Shown here: one piece after another, positions 1 through 15,010 of the stretch
Layout: each line of letters begins with the position of its first letter
Numbering within the stretch: position 1 is the stretch's first letter
NCBI GenBank assembly: GCA_034509925.1
Contig: CM067528.1
Span: forward strand, 3,487,501 to 3,551,500
Direction: 5' to 3'
Source: Hirudinaria manillensis
Lineage: Eukaryota > Annelida > Clitellata > Hirudinida > Hirudinidae
DNA: 64,000 nt
Notes under the pieces: generated by a model
What the model saw: only the letters and a program-made list of their open reading frames with translations
Databases searched by the model: none
Told to the model about the DNA's origin: nothing
Translations under genes and position numbers: made by a program

Positions 1-71
1 GATGGATGGATGGATGGATGGATGGATGGATGGATGGATGGATGGATGGATGGATGGATGGATGGATGGAT
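1..71. repeat. (GGAT)n microsatellite, cut by window start
   Basis: A perfect GGAT tetranucleotide array runs from the first base to about 71. The open frame reading W-M-D-G repeats through it is not a gene. Confidence 0.95.
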
Positions 72-1585
72 ACCTGCGTGGAGGCAGATCTGCTGTTGGT
101 CGGCGTTGCATGATGCCCCTGCAAAAACAAGTGCCCGTCAAAATTCCGTGTCAAATAAAAATGTATTTCTTTAAAAAAAAATGAAAATAAATTAAAAATT
201 GCTTCCGTTTTTTATGCCACCAGCAGGTGGCGAATTAATTATTTCGACTTCGGCGTAATTTCATTCGTAATTATTTGCAAATAATTTACTGCAATAATTT
301 ACTGCCTGCAGCCTCATCGAATGATCGTCCTTCCTATTCGCGAAACTCAAATTTATTTAAAATGATCAGAAGTTAAATTTATTAAATTAAAAACTTCAAA
401 ATCATCCTCAGCAGTTTTTATCAATTTATTAAACATTTATAAACAAATAACATTCAATTTATAATTTAAAATGGGTCTTAATAAGCAGAGAAACGTGGTC
501 GCTAATGCATGAAACGCAACGCAACCAACCGTCAACAAAGATTCGAATGAACTTGAAAGTCAGGATCATCAGACTCAGGCAGTGAGCTCCTGACATCTTC
601 GAGGATTTTCAAGTTGTCTTCACGACTTTAAAATCGGTTTCACTTGTTTCATACAAACAAGGTTTGTATCTCTCGGGTTTTCCCGGTGCGCTCAGACAAT
701 GCAATCATTAGACGATGCATCTACCTGCAAACAAACGTGTACAGATGTGTACAAACATGTACAAACGTGTAGTACTTATGTGACATTGTTTGCCGATGCT
801 TCGAAGCAATTGATGTCCCAGCACTCAGGATATAAACACATCAAAGCAATCAAAGAGGTTTTTACTAAAGTATAAAAAAAATTAATAATGGTCATTCTAT
901 TAGCCATTACTGGTGATGCCAAGAAGGAATCAAGGTGTCAAAGAATGACAGGAAGCAACAAGGAAACGAATGTAGCGCTACAAAATGACAAGAGGAACGA
1001 GGCTCGGATGACGATAGAAAATATTTTAAGAGCAGAATTTTGATTGTTCGTTTTGTTCGGACGATGTAAATCTTTCACGGGCCGATAATTAGTCGCTGGA
1101 AAGGAGTAGTGGAAAGGTTCCGTGTGAAGTGGCCATCTGGCGGCAGAATGCAACAACAGCAACAACGATAAAAAGAGGTCCGTCCAACGACACATTCACA
1201 CACAACAACTTCCCCCCAATGTAGGTCCCCATTGCATTCACCCTACTAACTACCCAACACCGTCGCCGTCGTCATCATCACCACCTCCAGTATCGTCATC
1301 AACATCAATTTGAGATTTAAACAGCTCAGAGGCAACGAATCGTTATTAGAAATAGACTCTCTCTCTTTTTTCTGTGAAAATATTTTCTGCACAAAGTTAA
1401 AAATATTTAAAAATATTTAAAAGCTGTTTTCCTTCCAAAATTCAAATATTCTTTGCACGAATAAAATATAAAAGGGCCAAATCAATCGAATCGTTTCTTC
1501 TTTTTCTTTTTTTTTTAATTATTGTTTTTAAATTTTAATTAAGCAGGGAGAAAAAAATGCGTGTCGACGAATCGTTTTAATGCAT

Positions 1586-1728
1586 TTCATTCCTTCATTC
1601 ATTCGTTCGTTCCTTCATTCAATTCATTCTTTCAATCATTCATTCAATCATTCATTCAATCAATCAATCATACATTCAATCATTCATACATTCATTCATT
1701 CATTCCTTCATTCGATTCATTCATTTCT
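1586..1728. repeat. (TTCA)n imperfect microsatellite
   Basis: Degenerate CATT/TTCA tetranucleotides with scattered substitutions. The open frames here only translate the repeat. Confidence 0.85.
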
Positions 1729-1914
1729 TTTGCCAAATTTTCAGTCCATCCGCCTTGATAATATTTCTTCACTTTTATCTTTCCGCCTACACATCCTCGA
1801 AGGGAAGCGCTTTTTGTGGGTGAAATCCATCAGCATCGTCATCATCACCAACACCACCGAAATCATCGTCGTACTCGTCATCATTGCTTCATTACCATTT
1901 CCTGCAACACTACG

Positions 1915-2130
1915 TCATCATCATCATCTTCATCATCATCGTCATCATCATCATCATCGTCATCGTCATCATCATCATCATCACCGTTACGTCGGCCTTA
2001 ACGTGAAGTCACACCGCTACAGTCATCTTTGTCACCAACTATCGTCGTCATCATCATCATCATCATCACTGTCGTCATCATCATCGTCGTCGTCATCGTC
2101 GTCACCACCATCATCGTAATCATAATCACG
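1915..2130. repeat. (ATC/GTC)n trinucleotide tracts
   Basis: Two blocks (about 1915-1985 and 2042-2130) of ATC and GTC triplets separated by unique sequence. On the minus strand they read as GAT/GAC. Variation is mainly A versus G at the first base of the triplet. Confidence 0.85.
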
Positions 2131-4208
2131 GCATTCATTGGGCACCACAAGCATGTTTATCACCCAAGTTCTCCTGGCATTCATCACGCCCTGCTCTGGT
2201 TATTAGCTCTCAACTACAACATCGTCGTCTGCGATGTTCTTTAGTGCTCGTATGGGCGGTGCAGAGGACCACCATGTAGGAAAAAGAGGACCACCAAAGA
2301 AGACCACCACACGATCGCCACCCACGAAGACCACCAGACCCGTGTGGATAGTTCAGTGCAAACAAAAGGAACTTCTTTTGTAACCAAAGCTTTGATACTC
2401 TTCATTTCTTTTTCGTTTTTGCTGGAAAAATAGAAAAGAAACCCGAAGACATCGAAATAATTGGTTGCCAGGAGATGGCGAGGCTTTGGCTGGATGGATG
2501 GGTGGGTGGGTGAGTGGATGGGTGGGTGGGTGAGTGAGTGAGTGACTGGGTGGATGGGTTACTTTATGTAGTAATGACCTCGATCCTCACTCTGTGGCAC
2601 AAAAACCAAGACGTCATGTTTTGCGTAGACGTATTGTAACGATGATGACGATGCAAGTATTTATTGACGGATCTTATGATGATCATACAACATACAACAA
2701 TGTTATTATATCCGGTTATTATTTTTGTTGTCGTGCTGTTGTTGTAACAGTTTCTCAAAACATTTTAAAACCATTAGCAAGACAGGATGAATCGAAGAAG
2801 CAAGAATAAAAGACGCGATGATTGCAAAGCCTACGATGTATTTCGATGGCAAAGCAAACAACCGTTGGAAAGGAACAATTCCATCTCAACGATCCTTTCC
2901 CCGTTCTGGAAACAACATCCGAGGAAAAAGCAACCGGTTTGTTGTTCAGCTGGAGGAGGAGGAAGAAAAAGAATGGATGGACGGATGGAAGGATGGATGG
3001 ACGGATGGAGGGATGGATAGATCCCTGTTGATTTCTCATCTGTTGAAACCGTCGTCAATATTATTTGAAGGTAGCCGTTGTCAATGTCACCATCGTCATC
3101 ATCACCATCATCATCATCATCGTCATCGTCGTCATCATCACCATCATCGTCATCATCATCATCCGGTAATTTTAAATGTTTTTTTTTCATCACGTGGCTT
3201 ATTGAAATAAACATCACCGGAAGTTACTTGAGATGGAATGTCTCCACGCAAAGGAATTGGAAATCAAAAAAAAATTCCAGCGAATTTTTTGCCTAAATTA
3301 AGCAAATTAAAAATAATTATTAAATTTATTCAACGCCACTTAATTGGCATGAAATTAAATTTATTATGTAAAATATAATTTATAATAAATATAATAATAT
3401 AATATATTAAATAAATATAACAACAATAAATTTATTTAATATAATGATTAAAATAATTACGTATTTATTTTTGTTTTTTCGTTATTTAGCGATAAATATT
3501 TTTAAACATTGTAATCATTGTTTGAAACTACGATATGAGGTTCGACGGGCACTTGTTGTGACGTCATCAGGTGCTCGTTAGGGGGGGATTAAAAACAAAA
3601 ATCGTTGGCAGTTCAGAATAATATTTATAATAAAAAGGAAAAAATAATAATTATTTTATTGCGTGGACGATGATGACGACGAAGATGATGACGACTATGA
3701 AGATGAAGATAATGATGATGACGATGACGATCCAATGCAGTCCCGTGCATCATTGACCCTCAATTAAGTGCACTTCCGACACTGATTAATTCCACACTGT
3801 TCGGTCAGCAGCCAACGCTCGCGCACGAAAATACGGTTGTACTCAATTCTTCATCCTATACTGAGGAGGGAGAGCGGACGGGTTATGGGTGGGTAGACAA
3901 AGGCCAAGCCCTCAGTCGGACCGGTCCGGTTCGGGTCGCTGACCTCTGACCCCAGCGACCCGACAATCAACTCCGCCCTGCATGGAGTCGCTCTCTCTAA
4001 TCTGCCTGCATTAACTTTCGCTTCTGCGATTTTAATGCCAAATTCTTCCCGCCGGAAACTGCCAGACGTTCCGTGCTTGCTTCATCGTGGGGATCGTCAT
4101 CAGCGCCGACCGGCGAACTGGTTTCAAGTGATCAATTCAGGATCTCCTTCCGCTTTTTCTAATTCCAATTTCAGTGCAACGATGTTAAACGATGACCCTG
4201 CACGTGTG

Positions 4209-4387
<179 letters not shown>

Positions 4388-4437
4388 ATTTGTATGTTTG
4401 TTTGTTTACGTACGAGTGAAGGTTCGTTTGTCTGTGC

Positions 4438-4510
4438 TGACGTCACCATAGGGACGTGCGATCGTACACCGGCTTTGTGTTCCTCCTCGAATGACGTCAC
4501 CATTCATTGG
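4438..4510. promoter_or_regulatory. Paired CRE-like sites with inverted CCAAT
   Basis: The same 12-mer TGACGTCACCAT occurs at 4438-4449 and 4492-4503, 54 bases apart, and ATTGG (CCAAT on the other strand) follows at 4506-4510. TGACGTCA is the full CRE/ATF palindrome. No gene start is recognised nearby, so promoter function is inference. Confidence 0.35.
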
Positions 4511-4786
4511 AAATGGTGGCTGGAAGGTTGTTAGGCAGCGTTCGGAAGAAGTTTTATCTTCGCCGAAAGTTTCCGACCGACGGTTTTGGTTTCGTTTTTA
4601 TTTTCATTTCTTTCCGTTTGTCTGTTTTGTTTGCGTTTGTTTGTTTGTTTTATTTGTTTGTTTGTGTTTGTTTTGTTTGTTTGTTTGTGTTTGTTTGTGC
4701 TTGTTGACATTCTTTGAAATGTCGTTATTAAAGGAACCCAATCAATTTTTCTGGGTATCCTTGGGCGAGAGGAATCATAGGAAAGG

Positions 4787-5701
4787 TGGATGGATGGGTG
4801 GGTGGATGAATGGATGGATGGATGGATGGATGGATGGATGGATGGATGGATGGATGGATGGATGGATGGATGGATGGATGGATGGATGGATGGATGGATG
4901 GATGGATGGATGGATGGATGGATGGATGGATGGATGGATGGATGGATGGATGGATGGATGGATGGATGGATGGATGGATGGATGGATGATGGATGTCTGG
5001 GATGGATGGATGGATGGATGGATGGATGGATGGATGGATGGATGGATGGATGGATGGATGGATGGATGGATGGATGGATGGATGGATGGATGGATGGATG
5101 GATGGATGGATGGATGGATGGATGGATGGATGGATGGATGGATGGATGGATGGATGGATGGATGGATGGATGGATGGATGGATGGATGGATGGATGGATG
5201 GATGGATGGATGGATGGATGGATGGATGGATGGATGGATGGATGGATGGATGGATGGATGGATGGATGGATGGATGGATGGATGGATGGATGGATGGATG
5301 GATGGATGGATGGATGGATGGATGGATGGATGGATGGATGGATGGATGGATGGATGGATGGATGGATGGATGGATGGATGGATGGATGGATGGATGGATG
5401 GATGGATGGATGGATGATGGATGGATGGATGGATGGATGGATGGATGGATGGATGGATGGATGGAATGGATGGATGGATGGATGGATGGATGGATGGATG
5501 GATGGATGGATGGATGGATGGATGGATGGATGGATGGATGGAGGATGGATGGATGGATGGATGGATGGATGGATGGATGGATGGATGGATGGATGGATGG
5601 ATGGATGGATGGATGGATGGATGGATGGATGGATGGATGGATGGATGGATGGATGGATGGATGGATGGATGGATGGATGGATGGATGGATGGATGGATGG
5701 G
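4787..5701. repeat. (GGAT)n array of about 0.9 kb
   Basis: A nearly pure GGAT array. Phase-shifting interruptions are visible near 4988-5001, 5415, 5464 and 5541, so each strand keeps long open frames in more than one phase (W-M-D-G on plus, I-H-P-S on minus). Collapse or expansion in the assembly is likely. Confidence 0.97.
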
Positions 5702-7084
5702 GCGAGGAGTTTTGTCTTTAATCATGCTTTGCGTCGTTCAACCCCGGACTAGTGAATAAAACATGACGTCCCATCAGAATTTCTTCGACAATTATCCTCA
5801 TCATCATCCTCATCATCATCATCATCATCGTGGCGTCATCATCATCATAGCCACCGTCTTTGTCATAGTCATCATCATCGTTCATTAATCCAAGAATCCA
5901 AGCTTTTTGCTTGATGAACTTGAAAAGCCAGCATCCGATGACGTGATGCAGCTCTGCACAAAAAAACCCTCGACATTCCAGAGAGAGATTCGAACCTCGA
6001 GGGTTCGAAACTCATCCCGAGCCAACGAAGTTAATTGATGAAATTGATTTATGGAGTCGTAAAGAGCTTATTATTGGATTACCTACAGTCGTACGTTACG
6101 TAATGTTACGTAACGTTACGTGATGATCGTCTGCAATCGTTTGTAAAGTTTATTAAGTTACAAACTTTGCTAATCAACCGGATACTGGAAATCGAGATGC
6201 CGTCAATTTTTATCGAGAAGCGTTATTCTTGCCTTTTTAATACGTGATCACGTGATTTATCATCGTCGTCATCGTCATCATCGTCATCATCATCATCACC
6301 GACGTGAACGGAATTACTTTCCATCTTGAAGGGCGCCCTTATGGATCCCAGGATGGCACTATTTTATGAATTTTGTTCAATTTTGCGACAGTTTCATCTG
6401 AAAATATTTTCGTTTTCCAGCTTCATTCCAGTCATTTCCAGTCATTTTGACCGTCGTAAGCTGCGACGTTGGTCCCTGGAGAAATAAACCTGAGAGTCGA
6501 ATAAAATAGAATGATCATCCGCTCCTCAGGTGAGTTGGGTGTGAGGAGTTGGGGAGTTTTTAATCCCCAGTGTATCCTGGAAATTCTGGAAAAGTTGTCG
6601 TCGGAAACTAACGATGGAGCGCTTTTCCTTCCGGATCCTTCCCTGGCGCAAGTCCGGGGCGGCGTTACAAGTCGACAATTGAGCGCTTACAACCTCGAGA
6701 AGGGCACCGCAAGCGCTAAATAATTCCCGCCCACTGAACAAAATGCTTTCTTGGACTCGTTCGTTGATGTATTTTTCGGCTCGGCGTCTGCTTCGCTTAA
6801 CGCTGTTTTTTGTTCGTTGATTCTCAGCAAATTGTCCTTAAGAACAGGTTTTGCTTTTTAAATCCAAAATATGCAATAATTATTTTTTAAATTATTAATA
6901 TTGTTATTTTTTCAAATTATTATTATTATTGTTATTATTATTATTTTATTTTATTTTCTATTATGTCACGATGCGAGTAATTATTTTAAAAGTCAATCTG
7001 GCAGTAAAACGTTGGTTTATCGGTCGTCAAATGTTGGCTTCTAAAAGCAGCACAGGAAGTGGTGGTGGTGGCGGTGGTTCTTTA

Positions 7085-7215
7085 GATGGACGGACGGACG
7101 GATGGATGGATGGATGGATGGGTGGACGGATGGATGGACGGATAGATGAATGAATGCCTGAATGATGGATGGACGGATGGATGGACAGATAGATGAATGA
7201 ATGATGGATGGACGG
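7085..7215. repeat. GGAC/GGAT degenerate tetranucleotide repeat
   Basis: A mixed GGAC, GGAT and GAAT array. A block of roughly 50 bp (GGATGGACGG, a GATAGATGAATGAATG core, then GGATGG) occurs twice in succession, so there is a higher-order duplication inside the microsatellite. Confidence 0.8.
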
Positions 7216-8413
7216 GTTGAACGACTTGAGATCAAAATTCCTACGCGACTCCAGATGAACCAGTTGAATGTCTTCGTGGGAGGCTTTTGTTTCTCATCCG
7301 CTGCCCTTGCAATCAATCTCTGACGAATGCACTTGACGACCCCTGGCACTCTGTTATTTTTTTTTAACGACTCGATACATCAGCATTGTTAGTTGCCCTA
7401 AACAAATAGACACGAAAAGAAGCTATCTCATTATTATGACGCTACAGCTGTCAGTGCCGCTACTACCGCAACCACATCGGCGACAACAACGACAACAGCG
7501 ACAACAACGACTGACGTTGCATTAGCAGGGCATAATCAATATGTAATTTTTCAAGCCCGGAATTATTTATTATTTAAAAGCTGTGGATTTTGAACTCGGA
7601 AGAAGTGAGCGCATCATGAATTGAGGCATTATTTATTGATTAAGATAAATAATACCTGAATGTTTCAATTAACCACGGCGGAAATATTCGTAAATAAATT
7701 ATAAATTGAAGCAAATGACTGAAATCTTGGCCTAAACATTTGCAGTGGATTCGATTGACAAGCAAGAAAAAGACTGCAAAAAAAAGTTTGGAGTGATTTA
7801 AACGATTTATTTAAAACAAATTAACTTTTAATTGAAGAAAAATATGTTCTGCTGGAAATGTTGTGAGGGAAGGAAAATACAAGGAGAGGTCTTGTTCTTC
7901 TTCGTCTGTGAATGAAGCTCAAATTAAGCAAAGTCCCGTAGGGGTGATCAACTGATTGAAGAATCAATCCAAGAACTTTGGAGATGAAGGAACATTTTCT
8001 CAATCATTCTCGAATCCAAAGATGGACGATGATTTAAAATTGATTTCATGTTTTTTGGTTATTTTTATGGATTTTAAAAGATAAATCCAGGATTAAAAAT
8101 ATCGAGCAGCTTTTTATATTGACGCTTTATTTCGAATTTTACTTGATTACACGCCATATTAGATGTTTATTGCTTGCTTCCTTCCTGGTAAATCATATCG
8201 CAATGTCGACTTAAGCAGACGACAAAAAGAACACGGCGCTACATAAATTATCTGCAATTACAAACTTTATTTTTAATAAATCGATTGATATTTCAATTAA
8301 ATGTTTATTTATATTTCATGTTAATTCCTCGATTGGAAAAACGCTGGCGGTGCTGCGCTTTGATTAATGATCATGACGTCATCGACATCGTGGTCGTCAT
8401 TAAGCACTACACC

Positions 8414-8474
8414 TTCATCATCGTCATCATCAACATCATCGTCATCATCATCGTCGTCGTCATCGTCATCATCA

Positions 8475-8505
<31 letters not shown>

Positions 8506-8622
8506 CGTCATCATCATCGTCATCATCATCGTCATCATCATCGTCATCGTCATCATCATCATCATCATCATCGTCGTCGTAATCATCATCGTAATCATCA
8601 TCGTCATCGTCATCGTCATCCT
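8414..8622. repeat. (ATC/GTC)n tract reading poly-Asp on minus strand
   Basis: About 70 triplets, nearly all ATC or GTC, so the minus strand reads GAT/GAC without break and gives a run of Asp with a few Tyr and Val. No splice-supported exon or homologous flanks are visible, so I treat it as a microsatellite. Confidence 0.85.
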
Positions 8623-9287
8623 TGTAGTTGCGCTCGTGCACAAGCAAGGAAATGTTTGGAGAACATGGACACGAAAATGACGACCACGTCTGCTTTTAAA
8701 CAGAAATTTTCGCGCCAAACCGTTTGCCAGGAGACGTTTGGAAAAGTGGAAAATAAAAATTTAAATAAATAAAAATAAAGAAATTGGAAATAAATTGAGG
8801 ACCAATGGTAAGAACGGATCTTTTATAAGTGATTGAAAGAGCTGAATTTAACTGGAAATTAATTATCTTGAAAATTGAAATAATAATAATAATAATAATT
8901 TATAATAATAATAATAATAATTTATAATAAAAATAGCCATAACAATATTAATAATGATAATAAGTTAAACATTAAAATGTGGCTACGAATGTTAATGCTT
9001 GTTACATCCTAGAAACAAGAAAAAGATTGCAGCGGTTTGAATTTAAGAAATGAAAAATAATAATAAAAACGAATTTGTTCAAAAAATGTGGATGAAAATC
9101 TAAAAATCTTCTAAAAATGCTTTCGATCCACGTCCGTAAATTTCCGTCCGAATGTTGTTTCCATCGTCACCATGGTGATCACTTTCTTGGAATCAAAAAG
9201 TCAAAAACTTTTCCTTTTCCCGCCAACGAGGAGCTATGAACGCAGGTGCAACCATGTCACGTGACAACGCTTTGGCACTAATCTCCT

Positions 9288-9480
9288 CACTCATACTCTC
9301 ACTCTTTCATTCACTCCTTCTTTCATTCCTTCATTCATTCTCTCTCACTCTCTCATTCGCTCCTTATTTCATTCCTTCATTCATTCTCTCTCACTCTTTC
9401 ATTCACTCCTTCACTCCTTCTTTGTCTCTCACTTAATGTCACTCCTTTGTTCGTTCGTTCATTCATTCGTTCAGTCATTC
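9288..9480. repeat. Degenerate TTCA/CTCA repeat
   Basis: Imperfect tetranucleotides of the TTCA, CTCA and TTCG kind. It contains an internal duplication of a block of about 50 bp (CATTCCTTCATTCATTCTCT at its core). Confidence 0.75.
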
Positions 9481-11687
9481 AGATTCATTTTGTCCAAGCC
9501 CGTTTCACCCAAGGGGCCCATGGAATTCTTGTTAGGGCAGAATTAAACTGAGCCCCAAAGGGAGTCTTGCATTTCTTTTCAAATTCGATTGTTTGAATTT
9601 TCCACCCACGAAATTTATTTTATTGTTATTATTATTTTTATTTTTATTATTATTACTTTTTTTTCTCCGGAAACAATTCAATTACTCCTCTCCTCCATCT
9701 TCGTTTATGACGTCACATCCGTGCAGAGGATGAGAAAAATAATTAAAAGCATCGAATTCTGTCCTTTCAGATTCTTCGGGCATTCGAAACTTTTGCGAAT
9801 CAAGTCCTGGAATGATTTGCTTGGAAATGAAAAGCAATGGATCCTTACGGCTGCTCGATTATGGCACGTTTCAGTGAATTATTTACGAATTAAAATCATT
9901 AATAGATTAATTCCTATTAATTAGGATAATTATTAGATTAATTTCTATTAATGACAAAATCTGGAAAATCGAAATGATCGGACACCAAGCACAAATATTC
10001 ATAAATTAAAAATAACAAACGTGGAATAACATTTTGAATCTCAAGATTATTTCCACATTTTGCAAATAATTCATTATTTTGTGTGCCATCAAAACGTAGG
10101 AAATATTAAAGACGGAATATATTCTTAGAATTATATTTTTAAAATTATTTTCAAAATTATTACCAACTTGTGACGCCATCAGCTGAGCGATGATTCCATG
10201 ATGCCGACCAATTTGTCGAAAACATTTTTAATGAAATTTTATTTTAAATCAATTAAAATGTTTGTCTGATTTATGAGATTAATTAGCAAATTATTCAAGA
10301 AAAAAATCATCTCTTTTTGCGATAGATTGATTTTCGACTGAGAGGATGATTGCAATAAACATTATTTAAATCGTTATTATTATTATTAATATTATTATTA
10401 TTTTCATTATTTATTAACGATTATCAGTAAAATACTTTAGGATAATATTTTAACATTTAATTGCTTTTACGGCTTTTTTTTCAAAATCTAATCAAACCTT
10501 TAATCTCAGAGAACCGAGTCGAAGTGAACATGTCGTCTGCTTGTTCGCGCTTATGACGGAACTGAGTGCTGTGCCGGCATCGCCATCGTCGTCGTCGTCA
10601 TCGTCACCGACGAATATCTTCGTCGTCGTCGTCGTCGTCATCATCAGCGTCATCATAATCATCATCATCAGCACATTCCAATTCATGTATTTAATTTGTT
10701 TACGATTCAGGAATTTGCCTGAATATTTTCGCTGACGATGACGATGCTGATGGTTGTGATGATGATGATGACGAGGATCATGATTTTAAATATTAATGCT
10801 TAATGTCAATGCCGCAACAATGCGAAGCGACTGACGCCATCTTGTTGTTTCAAATGATCACGTGATCCACTTCAAACATTGTCATGAACAAAATTGCATT
10901 TTAGAGGCAGTATCGAATATTTTCTATTAATATTTTTATTATTATTATTATTATTATTATCTTTTATATATTATAAAACCTTTTATAATACGTATAACCT
11001 TTTTCCATCCACTCATGCAAATACATCCAACGAGACAAACAATAAAGATACAAAAAGTCTTTAAAAAACACAGGAAACTCCTTAAAAGACGAAACAAATC
11101 GATCTGCAACGTCTCAACAAAAATGGCTGAAATTCATTATTTTCGAACATGGGATTTAGAAAATTTATATACGACATTTAATAATATTTAATGATTACTA
11201 TAATTATAATTATTATTTTATTCTCTTGATTGAAATTATAACAATAATCATTATAATTAAAATTATAATAATCATCATTATAATTTTATCAACTATTATT
11301 ATTGACAAATTATCGAAGAAATAAGCCAATAAGGCTCGGAATTTTCCCGAAAATATTTTCTCAAAATATCGATGAAATTCTGTATTTAAATGTAAATTAT
11401 TTATTCTCCTTAATTCAATCAAAGTGCTTATCTGATTTTTTTGGTCTCATTTACAGGAAAACAATTTATTAAAAATTTATTATTAAAAAATTTATTTAAT
11501 AATATTCTGAATAATTTAACATCTCACGGCGTTAAGACTTTAAAGCCATGAATTAATTTTTAGCATAAAATCGAAAGAATATTCTGAAATTATTTGACGG
11601 AAATTTTCAGAAAATTACTGCTAATTTAAAGTTATATGCGAACGTATTTCAATATTTTAAGCAGCCATTTTCTTGCTCATGGGCGGT

Positions 11688-12068
11688 GACGATGACAACG
11701 ATAATGGTTGCGATGACGACGATGACTGTCACGTGGCAGCGATGACGATGATACTGATACTGATACTGATGATGATACTGATGATGGATAGTGATGGTGG
11801 TGATGATGATGACGTCGACGATGCAGAGGTAAATAGAACTCAAATTTCGACAAAAGCCAGGATGCGAATGAGTGAATGAATTATGAACAATTCAATGGAA
11901 AATATTCTGGATAAAAACGCTGGAGATGATGAGAAAGAAGAGGATGACGATTACGAAGATGATGATGATGGTGGTGGTGGTGGTGGTGGTGGTGGTAATG
12001 ATTCCGATAATGACGATGCTGATGATGACGACGATGATGACGATGAAGAGGAGGATGATGATTATGGT
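11688..12068. repeat. (GAT/GAC)n tracts
   Basis: Two tracts (11688-11826 and 11927-12068) dominated by GAT and GAC, with GGT, GAA and CTG variants. The plus strand reads Asp/Glu/Gly-rich frames. No splice signals or conserved flanks support a gene. Confidence 0.75.
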
Positions 12069-12672
12069 GATGGACCTTCTAACGGAAAGAGACAATGGAT
12101 AGACTGAAAGAGATGATATCACGCAGCTTTTTCGATGGCACAATAGGGATTGTGATAATGATGCTGATAATGATCCTGCTAATGATGAAATTGTGATAAT
12201 GGTCTGGTGATGGCATGGTGATGGCATGTTGATGGCATGGTGATGTTAAGGCGATGTGTTGCACTTCTTTTTAATGCATGAATAAACACGAAAACAACAG
12301 AAAACCCTTTCAACGTTCCGCAGTTTACAGGCACCTGTCCACACACCACGTCGTATTATTCGAAATATAATATTATTTGAATAATAATAATAATAATAAT
12401 AATTTAATGTTACTTATAATTTGTTTAATATAATTGATAATATTATTATTTGTAAAGTTGTTTGAAATATTATTTGCTCAATTCACAGAGATAGGTCGAG
12501 TCGTGGTGCAAATTCAATTCCCTTCCATGAAATTCTAAATTTTAGGATATTTGAGATTTTAATGTTTTATATTTTTCCTGCTTTAATTGCATTCCGGTTT
12601 CATATGTGACCTTTAACTTTTAGTGCAGGTTTTACAAGCATTTTAGACGCCTTTTGTTCGCATCTTACTCGT

Positions 12673-12810
12673 ACAATAACAACAACAACAACAAAAACAA
12701 CCACAACAACCACAACAGCAGCAACAACAAAAACAACAATAATGATAGCAACAGCTACACGACAGCAACAACGTCGACGACAGCAACAACGAAAACAACA
12801 AGAATATCGT
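12673..12810. repeat. (CAA)n-rich tract
   Basis: CAA/ACA trinucleotides with CAG and CGA variants. The plus-strand frame reads Asn and Thr repeats. Confidence 0.8.
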
Positions 12811-14197
12811 CGTCGTCGTCAACGATCGCTTTGCTGTCGTCGGCGTTCGACTGTTGGCACAATTAGCAGTTACGGCTCATGTCTTCAATAATTCATTTCC
12901 TACGCTGAGCTGTTGATGAGGATTAGGGCTCATTATAAGCCCCCTTCTGCATCCTATGATTGCTTCCTTAACGACGATTTAAGGCCTTTCCACTGCCCGC
13001 CTCGCGAATGTTCATCCAAGCCGAGAATTTAAAGATTTGAAATCTGAAATCTCGGCGAAACTCGGCGGAATCTGCAGTTCTAAAATCCGACGGAGGGATT
13101 GAAGAGATGGAAAAGAGAAGCAGAAGAAGAAGACGTTTAGACAAAGATGGATGACACTGGAAGTCTTAAACTCTCTCTCCACAGAATCTTGCTTCTTATT
13201 CCGGCAATATTTCAGGCCTAATTGAGTGCACTTCTAAATGAACATCCATCCAACGTGGCTGGCTGTCTTCTCGTTTCACTTTTAAACAATTCTGACGGTC
13301 GTTCAATTTCTATTTTCGCCCATCTCCGGATCTGAGTTTCCTCCTCCGTACGTACGTTCGTTCGTTTCTGCCTGCCACTCGTCCAGCATCGCTCCCCAAA
13401 AATGCGGCGTAGGGTGGGTAGGTCCACCCTGTCGAGGTAAAGCAGACACCCAGGGTGGAGTGATGTCTTATTACTTCTTGGACACGTAGGAGATTTCAAA
13501 TACGACGCCATCTTGATGGTGGGAGGAGTCGCTCTGATGGATGGAGAGTTTCAGAGGAGGAGAATGTTTTATGGCCGCGTCTGTCATTCGAGTTGATCGT
13601 AAAAAGCAATTAAAATGGAAGATAATGTTGTTTCTGAAATATAAAAAGCAGTTAAACGAAGAACATGCTTGGTAATTCAGATTTAATCAAATTTTCTATT
13701 AATTTTATTATTATTTATATTAATATTTTAATAATTGTATAATTATTTTATATATTTGTATATTCTACGTACGTCTTTCATTCGATTTTAATGATATTCT
13801 ATTTAAGCGATTAAATTAAGAATTTAATTAGAAAATAGAATAAAACTAAAAATGGATCCTTAAAAATATCTTTACCATTTTAATTTCAATCATTAACATA
13901 TTAAAATATATTTCTCGTTTAATCGAAAACAAAGAGCGATAAATGGGAGGTGGGGGTAGGGGTGGGATAGGAGAAGAGATGAACAAAATTTCTGTTGCAG
14001 AAGCAAGTAATCAATAAAAACTTTACGTACGTACGTTGAGAATTCGAAGCCATTTTTCTGGCAATTCATCGATTGCACGGCAATGACTTTCATTCAAGCT
14101 TTTCTGAGGAGAGGAAAACATGGCCATTATTTCTTTCATCATTTGCTCCTTCATTCATTCATTGTTATTAATAATAATAATAATAATTATTATTATT

Positions 14198-14234
<37 letters not shown>

Positions 14235-15010
14235 GTTACTTCTGAAACTATCCCCATAAATTTTCAATTTATACGTTATTATTATGTTTTCCTTCAATAA
14301 TATGCTGCCTAAACGAATAAATAACAAATAAAATAAATAAAATAAAATTTAAAACAAGCAATAAAAATTGGTCAGCATGCACGAACAAACAGCGATGGGT
14401 GATGATGTCCAATTATTTGCTTCATTCATTCTTCTCCTGTCCTTCGCTCTCTCATTTCCGGTCAAAAAAAAAGCCTTTTAAATGCTTAAATTCCCTCGTT
14501 CAAAGAAATAAAAACACAAAAATTAAACAAACACATTTTCGCTCAGAAAATTAAAACTTGCAAAAAAAAAAATAGAAAATAATTGTTTTATTATTTTATT
14601 TCTTTTCGAAGCAAAAACAAAACATCATTTTTCTTGAGGTTCGAAGTCGAAACTGCTAACGCGGCGACCTAAAAATAAACTTTGGAATTTCAGACAAGAA
14701 AGAAAGTTGCACACGAGGTGTTTGTTGATCACTCATCGGCGTCATCGTAGTCGTTATCATCTTGATCATCATCATAATCATAACCATCATCATCATCATC
14801 ATCATCATACCCATCATCATCATCATAACCCCTTCCCTTGAGTGGAAGGATTTTTTTGGTAGTCGAGGATTCAATCAGTCACACAATTATCGGATTAAGA
14901 CGAACGCCGCTGACCTTGGAAAGATGAATTTCAACCGGAAGTGGAAGTGGAATCTCCAGCATTTTGGACAAATATTAATGCCTGGGATTTTTTTTCTTAC
15001 TTCATTCCTT

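Noticed and set aside
4491-5759. Open frames of W-M-D-G and I-H-P-S repeats
   Set aside because: Translations of the GGAT microsatellite in several phases on both strands; no splice signals or conserved flanks.
5940-6030. tRNA-like gene suggested by GGTTCGAATC (minus) and GGTTCGAAAC (plus)
   Set aside because: The two B-box-like words are the arms of a short palindrome (TTCGAACC, TCGA, GGGTTCGAA). No matching A box at the right distance and no acceptor or anticodon stem could be built.
8321-8647. 108-codon poly-Asp frame on the minus strand as a possible relative of the Asp-repeat gene
   Set aside because: It lacks the G-I-P-D spacing of the calcium-loop repeat and any signal peptide or splice-supported partner; a GAT/GAC microsatellite explains it.
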